64,000 nucleotides of DNA from Dyella sp. ASV24 (GCF_016428905.1 NZ_JAELTQ010000013.1:1-64000); one strand, 5' to 3'; shown: positions 40,359-49,592, numbered from the stretch's first letter. Numbers and translations are program-made. The notes: a model not told the origin generated them from the letters alone.

Positions 40359-42061
40359 GGCTTGTCTCCGCGCGTGCGCTTTCGTTTGGTGGTGGTAGAG
40401 GGTGTCTGCTGCGGAGGTGTTTGCCGCAGCGCGGCGATTTCGCCTTCCAGGCGAGCGATGTGCTGCCTTGCTTCCTGGAGTTGTCCTGTGAGTGGGCGCA
40501 AGGCGACGCATTCCTTCTCGCGTGCGCTGAGCCGTTCTTCGATGGCGCCCCACTGCCGGGCATCTCGATCGCGCTGCTCCGTGAGGCGCGTGACGGCAGA
40601 GGTTTGATCGGCCAGTTGGGTGTCCAGGCGGGAGGCCTTGGTCACGGCCGCTTCCTGCTCACGTCGTGCGGTGGCCAGCTCTGCGAGGGCGGCGTCCTTA
40701 TCAACCAGAAGCTCCTCGCTACGTTCCTGCGCGGCGGCGAGCTTCGCGGCGAGATCGTCGTTTGCCTTTTCGGCGGCCTCCTTGGCTTTGTTGGCCTTCG
40801 CCAGTGCGTCGATAGCCGAGGCCAACTCGGCACTCAGTTGCTTCTGAGCGAGCTCGTGAGCGGCAATAGCCTCCAGGTCGGCCGCGTGCAACTGTGCTGC
40901 TTTCGTCAGATCCTCCCGATCCTGCGCACGCTGCTGATCTGCCGCCTGCTGCGCCTGGCGGAGGCCGCCGGCTTCGTTCTGCAGACGCTCGTTGGCTTCC
41001 TTGGCCTCGCGCAACTCCTGCTGGAGCGTGGTCAGATGGCGTTCCCGTTCTTCCTGCGCGTTGGCCGCAGCCGCCTGCTCCTGCGCAAAGGCGTCGCGGG
41101 CCTCCTGCAGTTGGTTACGCTCGGCGTCGAGTGCCTGCTGCTGCTCTTCGAGCGCTCGCTGGCCTGTCTCCGTGGCGGCGCCTTTGAGCGCTTGCCAGGC
41201 ATCCCAGAAGCCTTTGTGGACCTCAGGGGGCTTGGCGCGGCGCGCGGGCGACAGGCGTCCCATCGCCTCCGCGATCTTCGGGTATACCGCGTTCGGTGAG
41301 CCGCGGCCCTGTGTGACGGCGTGCACCAGTTTGAGGCTGGGCACCTGTCCGAGGTCTAGCGCCGCCTCAACGATCACGTCGATGTCGGCCTGGCTGATCG
41401 GCCCCGCATCGGGGTCCCGGGCTTCGACGTAGCGGGTCCGGATGCGCTCAACGGCCTCTTCCTGAGCGATGCGTTCCTGCAGCGGTTGATAACTGGCGCG
41501 GGATGTCCCCGCGAACGCCACCAGCATGGCGTCCAGGTCGGCGGGGTCGCCCCCGTGGCGCAACGCGGTGGGCAAATCGAACTCAGCGTCGGTAAGCAGG
41601 AGTCCTTGCGCCTCCCCGAAGTTCAAGGGGTTCGTGGACTGGGGGAAGGCGCCCAGGGCCACCTTAGCGGTCCGCAGGTGAAATGCGCTTCGTGCTGGGG
41701 TTCGCCCCGGCAGGTAGGTCAGCCGCGCCGGCGAGAGCACGAGTGTCCGAGTCGCGCTGGACAGCGCCATCGCGTGGTCCGTCGGCTTGGTGGGGTCCGC
41801 GGTGCGCCGGCCCGCGTTGCGAATCGGCGAGATCTGCGAGCTGAGCTGCATTGTCTCGATCGGTACGCGCGCGAACCCGCCCGGGGTGTTGGCGTCGCGG
41901 AACCAGGCCACGCAGCGTCCCGTGGCGATCAGCTGCTCCACGGTCTGTCGCAAGCTCGGCAGGGTCTCCCACGACAGCTCTTTCCCGGCGACGTGCGCCG
42001 ACGTGGCAGCCGTAACGGCGGCGTTCCAGCGTTCAGTCGAGGGGTTGGAGGAACTGGCCAC
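40355..42061 (-). CDS. KfrA-like DNA-binding protein with long coiled coil
   Basis: A 568-residue protein from a GTG at 42061; the rest of the open frame upstream overlaps the divergent gene and is not counted. Residues 1-220 are an unassigned domain. Residues about 222-270 (DIDVIVEAALDLGQVPSLK, then RGSPNAVYPKIAEAMGRL) match the KfrA N-terminal helix-turn-helix. Residues about 300-545 form a continuous alanine/glutamate/glutamine coiled coil, ending in a basic tail (TTTKRKRTRGDKP). Plasmid KfrA proteins are autorepressors that form filaments and help segregation. Here the HTH is preceded by an unusual extra domain. Confidence 0.7.
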   Translation of the reverse strand: MASSSNPSTERWNAAVTAATSAHVAGKELSWETLPSLRQTVEQLIATGRCVAWFRDANTPGGFARVPIETMQLSSQISPIRNAGRRTADPTKPTDHAMALSSATRTLVLSPARLTYLPGRTPARSAFHLRTAKVALGAFPQSTNPLNFGEAQGLLLTDAEFDLPTALRHGGDPADLDAMLVAFAGTSRASYQPLQERIAQEEAVERIRTRYVEARDPDAGPISQADIDVIVEAALDLGQVPSLKLVHAVTQGRGSPNAVYPKIAEAMGRLSPARRAKPPEVHKGFWDAWQALKGAATETGQRALEEQQQALDAERNQLQEARDAFAQEQAAAANAQEERERHLTTLQQELREAKEANERLQNEAGGLRQAQQAADQQRAQDREDLTKAAQLHAADLEAIAAHELAQKQLSAELASAIDALAKANKAKEAAEKANDDLAAKLAAAQERSEELLVDKDAALAELATARREQEAAVTKASRLDTQLADQTSAVTRLTEQRDRDARQWGAIEERLSAREKECVALRPLTGQLQEARQHIARLEGEIAALRQTPPQQTPSTTTKRKRTRGDKP

Positions 42062-42271
42062 GGCGATTCTCGGCAGGTGCGTGGGCGCCGTTATACCGCA
42101 TTTTGCCAGTTTGGAACAATACATAAAGAAGGCTACATAGAGCATAGCCTTAATATCGTCGGATGGGCAATAATTCCATTTATTAACCAATGCGACTAGG
42201 CTTGCAGGATTGCAAAATGGGCCGGACCGGCGTAGCCTCAAGTTCGGCAAATCGCGCCCTTGGAGAACGCT
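42062..42271. promoter_or_regulatory. Divergent promoter region with an inverted operator-like repeat
   Basis: CATTTTGC (42099-42106) and GCAAAATG (42213-42220) are exact reverse complements about 107 bases apart, one near each gene start. On the minus strand TTGTTC and TATAAC with 18-base spacing could be the -35/-10 of the KfrA-like gene. KfrA autorepression at such sites is known, so a shared operator is plausible. Confidence 0.45.
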
Positions 42272-43366
42272 ATGACCGTCCACGTCGCTCATGCCCCCGT
42301 GAATGTGGTGAAGCTGGGCCTGCGCCTCGACGCCGCGCATCGCCGCGTGACCTCGTCCGTGGGGCGCGTCTCGCTGGGCGAGCTGGATCTGAAGCGCGGC
42401 TCCAACGAGCGCGCCGTCGCGCCGGGACTCGCGTTCTATCTGATGGCCCCGTTGGGCGCCCGCGAGGAAGACATTCCGGAAGATGCGATCAGCTTGATCA
42501 AGGCGACGGTGGCGCAGGTGTTCCGTCGGAGCACGGTGGCCGCCGAGACCCTCAAGCGGCTGTGGTCGGGCACCAACCAGTTTGAGAACGCGTGGGCGCT
42601 GCTCGAGGCGCAGGATCACACCTTTGCGGTCCGTCCCGCGCGGACGGGTCTCAGTCGCGAGTACTTAACCAAAGCCTTCCGGGTCCACGATCACGCGCTC
42701 TTTGATGCTGCGCACTCGGGCGCGCTCGATCTGGACGAGCCGATCCGCCTGCTGGTGGAGCTCTCGCCCAAGCGCGGCGGTGGCGACGACACCGAGTGGG
42801 CCAGCCTGGTCGAGCGTCTGACCGCCACGACGCCGGCGCCAGCCGCCGAGGCCGAGGAGGCCCCTGCCCCGCGTTCCCCCAAGGAACGCATTTTGGCCGA
42901 GCACTGCCTCTCGGCAGCCGAGGTGGCCCGCCGCCTCAATGCCCGCGCCGAGGACGCGACGTCGTGGGCCAGCCGCAAGCGCCGTGCCGATGAACTGTTC
43001 GGCGTCTGGTCGGCGCGCGACCGCACGTACGTGCACCCGGACTTCCAGTGTGCCGACGGGCTGACCGACGCGCATCGCAAGGCGTTGTTCCAGACCCTAC
43101 GGACGCGCATCGGTTGGGCCGACACGAACGAGCAGGACAAGGGCGGCTGGAAGCGTGCGTACTGGCTCTATCAGCCCAACACCGCGCTGTCTCAGGCGGC
43201 GTTGGCCGCGCCCGGGATCGACATGAGCGATCCGGTCACCGGGGCGTTGACGTTGAACTTCCTGAGCGATCAGCCGCGCACACCGGCGGAGGTGTTCGGG
43301 GAAGCGCCCGACGCGGTGATCGCCTTGGCCAAGGACTTGGCACCGGCCGAGGTCGCCCGTGACTGA
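42272..43366 (+). CDS. Xre/MbcA-like antitoxin-type protein paired with a RES protein
   Basis: A 364-residue protein; the ATG at 42272 follows TTGGAGAACGCT. The C-terminal 170 residues resemble the toxin-binding end of RES-type antitoxins: a helix-turn-helix-like SAAEVARRLNARAEDATSWA, then YVHPDFQCADG, RKALFQTLRTRIG, WKRAYWLYQPNTALS, and RTPAEVFGEAPDAVIALAKD. The last part matches the P-x-x-LL-x-D-x-x-AV-x-x-A pattern of the DUF2384/MbcA-type ends. The N-terminal 190 residues are unassigned, making the protein two to three times longer than usual antitoxins. It overlaps the RES gene by 8 bases. Confidence 0.6.
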   Translation: MTVHVAHAPVNVVKLGLRLDAAHRRVTSSVGRVSLGELDLKRGSNERAVAPGLAFYLMAPLGAREEDIPEDAISLIKATVAQVFRRSTVAAETLKRLWSGTNQFENAWALLEAQDHTFAVRPARTGLSREYLTKAFRVHDHALFDAAHSGALDLDEPIRLLVELSPKRGGGDDTEWASLVERLTATTPAPAAEAEEAPAPRSPKERILAEHCLSAAEVARRLNARAEDATSWASRKRRADELFGVWSARDRTYVHPDFQCADGLTDAHRKALFQTLRTRIGWADTNEQDKGGWKRAYWLYQPNTALSQAALAAPGIDMSDPVTGALTLNFLSDQPRTPAEVFGEAPDAVIALAKDLAPAEVARD

Positions 43367-44042
43367 CGTCATCACGAAGTGGCCGTTCCAGACCCAAAGC
43401 ATTCGAGCAGGCGACGTCGTGGCGCACACCTATCGTGCAGTCTTCGATGCGCGGTCGCCGAACCCGTTCTGCGACACGCGTTACGCCCTCATGGGCCCGC
43501 CGGGCCAGCCAAACCTGCGCCCGGCGTATTACGTGGCGACCGGCCACCGCGGCGCCCTGTGGGAGATCATTCTGCGCACCGTGTCGCCGAACGCCGATAA
43601 CCAGGTGTCGGTGCCAGCGGCCCTCTATGCGGGCCGCCGCCTGGTGCGCTTGCGCGCCAAGCGCGACATTGAGGCCGTGATCCGCGTGGACCGTCCCCAT
43701 CGACTGCGCTTCGTGGACGCGGACACGCCCGAGGACATGGCCTGGGAGATGGCCTGCACCCACAGTGTGCACGCGATCTCCCACGGCATGGCCGCCGGGG
43801 TCGAGCGCTTCCTGACGCAACTGCGCTTCCAACACGCGGCCCTGGGCTGGCGTTCGAAGCAGTACCCGGACGATCTGGTCTATGTGCTGTACGCCCCGCC
43901 CTTCGACCCGGACGACTGGGAAATCATCGAAGACATCGACCTCACGAGTGCCGCCGGCATCGCCCTGATCAAGGATGCCGTCGAAGCGCCCGGCTATCAG
44001 TGGGAGGACGAGCCCGCGCCGGATCCGGACATCGATCCATGA
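43359..44042 (+). CDS. RES-domain toxin-like protein
   Basis: A 227-residue protein with GTG start. The RES pattern is seen in AHTYRAVFDARSPNPF, CDTRYALMGPP, RPAYYVATGHRGALWEIILR (arginine, tyrosine and ALWE glutamate) and GWRSKQYPDDLVYVLY near the C-terminus (the RES serine). RES toxins deplete NAD+ and are neutralised by an Xre/MbcA-type antitoxin encoded next to them. The gene order antitoxin-toxin with overlap fits. NAD+-degrading activity is inferred from the family. Confidence 0.7.
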   Translation: MTDVITKWPFQTQSIRAGDVVAHTYRAVFDARSPNPFCDTRYALMGPPGQPNLRPAYYVATGHRGALWEIILRTVSPNADNQVSVPAALYAGRRLVRLRAKRDIEAVIRVDRPHRLRFVDADTPEDMAWEMACTHSVHAISHGMAAGVERFLTQLRFQHAALGWRSKQYPDDLVYVLYAPPFDPDDWEIIEDIDLTSAAGIALIKDAVEAPGYQWEDEPAPDPDIDP

Positions 44043-45166
44043 ACGAACTGCTTGTGGTCGACAGCTTGCAGGACCTTCAGGAGGTGGCGGCGGTCGCGTC
44101 GACCGCGTTCGAGCCGGTCGTCGCGGTGCCGTCGGCGCCGGCGCTGCTGGAGCGTTTGCGCGCCTGGGAGGCCGACTTTCTCGCCGGCCAAGCCCGCGCC
44201 ACCGTGGCTGCCGTCCGCGCGGACTGGCAACAGTACATCGAGTGGTGCGAGGCCCAGCACCGCACGCCGTTGCCGGCGGACGTGGATCAGCTGGCCGCGT
44301 TCATCAACAACGCGCTGATTCGCGGGCGCAAGCTTTCAACGCTCAAGCGCTACGTCTACACCGTGGGGCTGATCCACGAGGCGGCCGGATTGGCCAGTCC
44401 GGCCAAGGATGCTCGCTGGAAACGCAAGTGGGGGGCGATCAGGAAAACGCTCGTTGAACGAACCGGCGCTGACGGCGAACCCGACAACGGCAATTTGACC
44501 CGACAGGCCGGCGAGCTGCTGACGGACGACATCGCGAAGATCCTGGCCACGCTTGGCGAACATCCTCGCGACTTGCGTGATGCCGCCATGCTCGCCTTGG
44601 CGTCCGACACGCTCGCGCGCGAGTCCGAACTGGTGGGTGTCCGCGTCGAACATCTGCATCAGAATCGAGCCAAGCGCAGCTGGTCGTTGTGGCTACCGCG
44701 CAGCAAGAGCAATCAAACCGGCGAGCGAAAGGACTACCGGCACGTCTCGGAGGAGACCATCGCCCGCGTGCGCGCCTGGCAGGCGGCGGCGGGCATCGAG
44801 ACGGGACTGCTGTTCCTCCCGGTGGGTGGTCGCCCAAAGCGACGGGTGCAGGCGGCCGTTGCTGAGGGTCGGGAGCCGCCCATCGTCGCGCTGGGCGCCA
44901 AAGAAGTGGCACGCATTTTCCGCCGGCGCGCCGTTCAGGCGGGACTGGCGCACGCGTGGAGCATCTCTGGCCACTCGACGCGGGTGGGCACCGCGAACGA
45001 CTTGATCAACGGCGGCGCCACCATTGCGCAGATCATGGATGCGGGCGGATGGCGGAGCGCAGAGATGGTCGCGATCTACACGCGGCGCTCGCAGGCGGGC
45101 GCGAATGCGGTGGCGGAGCTGCGCGCTAAGCAGCGCGCGGCCGGCGGTCGCAAGGAGACCGAATGA
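44039..45166 (+). CDS. Tyrosine recombinase (integrase family)
   Basis: A 375-residue protein whose ATG overlaps the RES stop (ATGA). It has a core-binding helical domain (residues about 35-145) and a catalytic domain with R194 (DTLARESELVGVR), a probable K223, the HxxR box GHSTRVGTAND (H312, R315), W338 and the nucleophile Y347 (MVAIYTRRSQ). All catalytic residues are intact. Being translationally coupled to a toxin pair is unusual for an integrase. It may move this unit or resolve plasmid multimers. Confidence 0.88.
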   Translation: MNELLVVDSLQDLQEVAAVASTAFEPVVAVPSAPALLERLRAWEADFLAGQARATVAAVRADWQQYIEWCEAQHRTPLPADVDQLAAFINNALIRGRKLSTLKRYVYTVGLIHEAAGLASPAKDARWKRKWGAIRKTLVERTGADGEPDNGNLTRQAGELLTDDIAKILATLGEHPRDLRDAAMLALASDTLARESELVGVRVEHLHQNRAKRSWSLWLPRSKSNQTGERKDYRHVSEETIARVRAWQAAAGIETGLLFLPVGGRPKRRVQAAVAEGREPPIVALGAKEVARIFRRRAVQAGLAHAWSISGHSTRVGTANDLINGGATIAQIMDAGGWRSAEMVAIYTRRSQAGANAVAELRAKQRAAGGRKETE

Positions 45167-45197
45167 ACGGTTCCCATCGCGGCCGGAGTGCCACGGA

Positions 45198-48100
45198 ATG
45201 AGTACGGCGGTCTGGTCCCAGCACCTGGCGTCCTTGGACGACGACGCGTTCGAAGAGTGGCTGTGCCTGTACTTCCAGGAACTGTATGGCTTGCCCCTTC
45301 CGCCCCAGCGGAATGGCCGCTCGGGGCAGGCGCAGGCCGGTGTCGATGTGTTTTTTCGCACGCCGGCCGGCGAATGGATCGGTGTCCAGGCCAAGGCCTA
45401 CACCCGCACCAAGCTCACGCCGGCGAAGTTCGACGTGGAGGTTACGGCGGCACACGCGTTTACGCCGCCGCTCACCCACTACATCGTCTGCACCCTCAAC
45501 GATCGGGATGCGGTCGTCCAGGCCCACGCGCGTGCCGCGACGATCCACGAGCGCGCGAACGTCACGGTGCTCGCGCGCCAGGACCTCGCAGAAGAGACAG
45601 CGCGACGACCGAAGTTGGCTCAGGGCGTCCTCGCGCACCTGTCGCCGGGGTATCTGGACGCGCTGCATCAGGCGTTCACGTTTCGGCCCGGCCAAGCACT
45701 GGCCACCAGTGCACCCGATGTCGGCCCAGCTAGCAGTGATGTGGCGCTGCGCGCCATCGGCTCATGGACCGACGCGGGCGATCCGCAGCGCACGCTGGAC
45801 GAGCTGTCGCGCTACACCGGGTCTGCGGACCGTAGCGAGCGGTTGCTCGTGGAAGTGCGCGCTCGCTTTGCGCTGGGGCAGTTCGACACGGTCATCGAGA
45901 CGGTGCGCGGCGAGTTGCTGGTCCCGTCGCCGAACGCGTCGGTAATTGCCTTTGGCGCGCATGCTGCCCAGCTCTCGGGCGACGCGGCCTTGGCCGACGC
46001 GTGGTTAACCCGGGCGCTGGCAGCGACCACCGCCGCCACGAAGCCACAGGTGGTGGGTTCGTACGTGCGCGTGCATGCGCTTCGCGAGGACGCGTCGTTT
46101 GCAACGCTCGAGGCCTTCGCGACCGAGGTGCTGGGGGACCCCCTGCCGATCGCCCTGGCGTTGGCGGACGCCGCGTTCCAGTTCGGTGAGCTGGAGGCCG
46201 CCATCACCTGGTACAGCCGAGCCAGGAGCCGCCAACCGGACTGGCCGCCGGGCGCGCGCGCCAATGAACTGGGGGCGCGGCTGTGGCAGCTCATCCGCGC
46301 GGAAGAGTCCGGCGCCACGGTCACCGACGCGTTGCGCGGATGCGCGGCGCAGCTGGAGGTGCTGCTGGCCGATCCTGCCATCCAAAGCCCGGGGCTACGG
46401 CTGCCGATGCTGGTGAACCTGGGTCACGCCAAGCGCGCCCTCGGCGAGTTCGCGCCCGCCGCGGCGGCCTGGGAAGAAGCGCTCGCGTATCCCGACGCGC
46501 CGGCCTCGCTGTGGCTCTACCGTTGCGCCTTGTCGGCCATCGAAGGCGTACCCCTGCCGCCCGAGGCGTTGATCGGACGCTGGACCGACAACCACCGAGC
46601 GGCCCTCATTCTGGCCAGCGCCTTCACACTGCAAGGCGATCCGGCGCGCGCCACCACGCTCATCGATCGCGTGTTTGCCGATCCCGCCGCGACCGCCGAG
46701 GAAGTGATCCTCGCGCACGTCGAGCGCATACGCGTCGCATCGGCCGGTCACGACAGTCGTGTCACGCCGGCGCACGTGGACACCATGCTCGGGCTCGTGA
46801 ACCGGGAGGAGCCGTCGCTGCCACTGTTTGCCTGGCTGGTCGGCAACTTCGCAGCGGCCGGCCCCGAACAGGGTGAGGCGGTGCGCAGGGCCGTCACGGA
46901 GCTCGCGCCGCTCCTGCCGATCGATGGCACCCAACGCCTCGCCCTCGCCGAAGACCTCGTTCGCGCCGACCTCGACGAGGCGGCCATCGGCTGGCTGCCT
47001 GACATCGAGCAGGAGGCCTGGCCCGAGCGCGGACCGGTGGCGCAGCCGACCGGTGCGCTGGTCCTCCTTCGCATCTTCTCCAAGACCTTTCGGTGGGCGG
47101 ATGCTCGCCAGCTGGCCGACCAACTTCAGGTCCAGTTCCCAGACGACGCCCACATATTGCTGCACTGTGCCCAGGCGTTTCGTCGAGCGGGAGACCGGAT
47201 GGGTGCCTATCACCTGCTTACGGCCGCGGTGAGCCGCGGTGTGCATGACGGTTCCCTGATTGGTACCTGGGCACACCTTGCCGTGAGTTTGGGCCGCCGG
47301 CGCGCCGCGCATCGATTGCTCAGTAGCCTGCAGATTGCGCCACGCAGTCCGCAGGAATACGGACTGCTGCTCCGGGCGCGGGCTGTGCTGGGTATCCACG
47401 ATGATGTCGGGTTGACGCTCAGCCCAGCGATGCAGGTCACCCCGGAAACCGCCGGGGAGGTGTTCACGAGTGGGTTGCTGGGGCGCGTCGCGCGGCCTGC
47501 GCGCGTCGCCTTTGGGCGGATCGCGCACGTCGTCATTACCCAGAACGGAGGCGAACGGTTCAACGAGCATGTGCTGTTGTTGGAAGATCCCGGCGACGGC
47601 CTGCCTGGGACGCGAGCGCTGGACAGCCGGCATTTCGCTTGGGTCACCGAGCTGCTCGGCGCCCTGCCCGGGGAAATCCGGACGCTGAGCGCCGCACCTT
47701 TTGCGGGCGCGCAGGCGTCCATCGTCGATGTCGTCGGAGCGGATCGCTGGGGCGTGCTGCAGGCCGCGCAAATGGTGCACCTGCTGCCGCCGGCGACCAC
47801 TGGCGTGGAGACGCTCAGTGCCGATATCGAGGCGCTGCGCGAGCGACTGTCACGGCAAGCCACGTCCCATCGTCAGGCGCGACACGGCGCGCTCACTCAT
47901 GCAGCCGAGCGCGGATCCGGTATCGCGCTGATCGCGAAGGCGACGGGCGTCAGCCCGCGAGCGCTGCTCCGTAAGAATGCGCCGTGGGTGCCAACGGGGC
48001 ATTCGGGTTCCCCGGAGGACATCAATGCCGACGACCAAGCGCTAGTCGACAGCGGTCGGCTCGTCGTCGATCCCATCAGCCTGCTGCTGCTGGTCGATAT

Positions 48101-48950
48101 CGGCGCGGAGTCGTTGCTAGGAGCATTACCCACCAAACCCGTCATGACGCCGCAAGCTGTGTGGCAGCTGTTTGACTGGTGGTACGAGCATGAACGCCAC
48201 CAGCGTGGCACGCGGGCGCATGTCGCCATGTTGGATGACGGGCGCATGGCCTGGATGTCCCTCACGGCGAGCGAGCGGCGGGAGACGCGCGCGTACTGGC
48301 TGCGCGTGCAGCACGCCGTAGCGAACTACATCGAACAGGTCGAGGCGCCCCCTCTGTCCAACCTCGAGCTGAAGCGCTGCGCAGGGATGCTGGGGAGTCC
48401 CGTGATCAGCGGAATCGCCCTGGCGGCAGCAAAAGGGTGGGCGTATCTGACCGAAGAGGCAATGATTCGCGCGGTCGCGATCCATATTGGTCAGGCCAAG
48501 GTGTGCAGCGTGCACCGGGTGATGGTGGCAGGCTCCACGCTCGGTTGGTGGCCCGAATCGCGAGCGCTGGCTTGGCTGGCCATGCTGATGCGGCACGGCT
48601 GGAGCTGGATCAGCTTTCCGATTTCGATGCTTGAGAGCGCGTGCAAGCTGCCCAATGGGGAGCGCGGCGATATCCCCAACTTGCTGTTGAGCAGGATCAA
48701 GATGAGCCACCCGGCGGCCGGGATTCAGGCGATCTTTGGGTTGTTGCGAATGCTGGACCGCGGCAAGTTGCCGAACGTGGCACAAGGACGCCTTCGCAAC
48801 CATGCCATCGACTGTCTGCCTTACGGCACCGATCCGGTGAAGCGGTGGTCCGTGGCGCGGCGCTTCGCGAGCCAGCACCCCCAGGGGATCCACAAGGCAA
48901 CCAGGCGACGGATCGAAAGGTGGGCAGCGACTGGTCGCGCCGCCGGATAG
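45198..48950 (+). CDS. Large Mrr-like nuclease / TPR / PIN-like protein
   Basis: A 1250-residue soluble protein. Residues 1-130 look like a PD-(D/E)XK restriction-endonuclease domain: DAFEEWLCLYFQELYG (E20), QAGVDVFF (D50), and IGVQAKAY (Q64, K66). From about 175 to 720 there are many short helical pairs in A/L/E/R (TPR-like; for example ALADAAFQFGELEAAITWYS, HAKRALGEFAPAAAAWEEAL). Residues about 950-1160 resemble a PIN-like domain: RLVVDPISLLLLVDIGAES, LPTKPVMTPQAVWQLFDW, and GWAYLTEEAMIRAVAI. The reading frame is intact across 3.75 kb. It starts 31 bases after the recombinase stop. A defence role is inferred from the architecture. Confidence 0.75.
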   Translation: MSTAVWSQHLASLDDDAFEEWLCLYFQELYGLPLPPQRNGRSGQAQAGVDVFFRTPAGEWIGVQAKAYTRTKLTPAKFDVEVTAAHAFTPPLTHYIVCTLNDRDAVVQAHARAATIHERANVTVLARQDLAEETARRPKLAQGVLAHLSPGYLDALHQAFTFRPGQALATSAPDVGPASSDVALRAIGSWTDAGDPQRTLDELSRYTGSADRSERLLVEVRARFALGQFDTVIETVRGELLVPSPNASVIAFGAHAAQLSGDAALADAWLTRALAATTAATKPQVVGSYVRVHALREDASFATLEAFATEVLGDPLPIALALADAAFQFGELEAAITWYSRARSRQPDWPPGARANELGARLWQLIRAEESGATVTDALRGCAAQLEVLLADPAIQSPGLRLPMLVNLGHAKRALGEFAPAAAAWEEALAYPDAPASLWLYRCALSAIEGVPLPPEALIGRWTDNHRAALILASAFTLQGDPARATTLIDRVFADPAATAEEVILAHVERIRVASAGHDSRVTPAHVDTMLGLVNREEPSLPLFAWLVGNFAAAGPEQGEAVRRAVTELAPLLPIDGTQRLALAEDLVRADLDEAAIGWLPDIEQEAWPERGPVAQPTGALVLLRIFSKTFRWADARQLADQLQVQFPDDAHILLHCAQAFRRAGDRMGAYHLLTAAVSRGVHDGSLIGTWAHLAVSLGRRRAAHRLLSSLQIAPRSPQEYGLLLRARAVLGIHDDVGLTLSPAMQVTPETAGEVFTSGLLGRVARPARVAFGRIAHVVITQNGGERFNEHVLLLEDPGDGLPGTRALDSRHFAWVTELLGALPGEIRTLSAAPFAGAQASIVDVVGADRWGVLQAAQMVHLLPPATTGVETLSADIEALRERLSRQATSHRQARHGALTHAAERGSGIALIAKATGVSPRALLRKNAPWVPTGHSGSPEDINADDQALVDSGRLVVDPISLLLLVDIGAESLLGALPTKPVMTPQAVWQLFDWWYEHERHQRGTRAHVAMLDDGRMAWMSLTASERRETRAYWLRVQHAVANYIEQVEAPPLSNLELKRCAGMLGSPVISGIALAAAKGWAYLTEEAMIRAVAIHIGQAKVCSVHRVMVAGSTLGWWPESRALAWLAMLMRHGWSWISFPISMLESACKLPNGERGDIPNLLLSRIKMSHPAAGIQAIFGLLRMLDRGKLPNVAQGRLRNHAIDCLPYGTDPVKRWSVARRFASQHPQGIHKATRRRIERWAATGRAAG

Positions 48951-48977
48951 CCCGAGTGGGTGTCACCTTGATTTAGG

Positions 48978-49152
48978 TGCAAATAGTGACACTTGGTCGA
49001 TCGTCGTATCTTTCTGATTTTACGAAGAAAAGCTACTGGTAACTCAGGTTAAGTCTTTTTAAATCAATGAGTTGCTGCCACCCATTTTCAGGGCCTCAAT
49101 TCGAGCTGATCGGCAGTCGTTCGCGATGATTTTGCTGCAAATAGTGACACTT
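48978..49152 (+). repeat. Perfect 17-bp direct repeats 158 bp apart
   Basis: TGCAAATAGTGACACTT occurs at 48978-48994 and 49136-49152, just after the large nuclease gene. GTGTCAC at 48959 is an inverted partner of the GTGACAC core. They could be recombination sites of the upstream tyrosine recombinase or a leftover from insertion. The 48951-49340 stretch holds no convincing gene. Confidence 0.75.
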
Positions 49153-49340
49153 CAGCCTTGGCCTGCGTGGTCAGCGGGAGGAACGCCCACGGGGTCGCGC
49201 TGACTTTGTGCCCTGCTTGGCCGTTCCAGGACGCTTGGTCTTCGTTGCCTGCCCTTGAGCCCGAAGGAGGGTCGGCAGGGATTCGGCCGGAAACCGGCAA
49301 TTCCGCCTGTAACCGCTTGATAGCCCCGGCCGTTGGCTGC

Positions 49341-49559
49341 TTACGTTTCCGCTGGAGGAAGCGTGCCCGTGAGCGCGATCCACGCGGAGCGCGTGTAATG
49401 CTCCATTTCCTCGCCACTAGCCAAGCGATCGAGCAGCAATTTCATATCGTGCAGGTCGGAGCTGGGCTGCATGGGGCCATGACGGTGCTCGATGGCCAGC
49501 ACCGCGATTGCGAGTGCCCGCTTCACCAAATGCAGGTCGCGCAATTCAAGGGTGGCCAT
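49341..49559 (-). CDS. Small hypothetical protein, 72 residues
   Basis: The ATG follows GGGAGAGACGGC, a good ribosome site. The product is helical (LELRDLHLVKRALAIAVLAI, SDLHDMKLLLDRLASGEEME) and soluble, with no known motif. It lies wholly inside the inverted-repeat element, so it may be its cargo. Confidence 0.6.
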   Translation of the reverse strand: MATLELRDLHLVKRALAIAVLAIEHRHGPMQPSSDLHDMKLLLDRLASGEEMEHYTRSAWIALTGTLPPAET

Positions 49560-49592
49560 GCCGTCTCTCCCTTTGCGAATTTCGTACTGTGG

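Noticed and set aside
42062-42619. N-terminal extension of the KfrA-like frame
   Set aside because: These 186 codons overlap the divergent antitoxin-like gene and have shadow composition; the GTG at 42061 is the likelier start.
49088-49417. A 109-codon minus-strand frame next to the inverted-repeat element
   Set aside because: It overlaps the better supported 72-residue gene, begins with a very basic shadow-like stretch and has no ribosome site.
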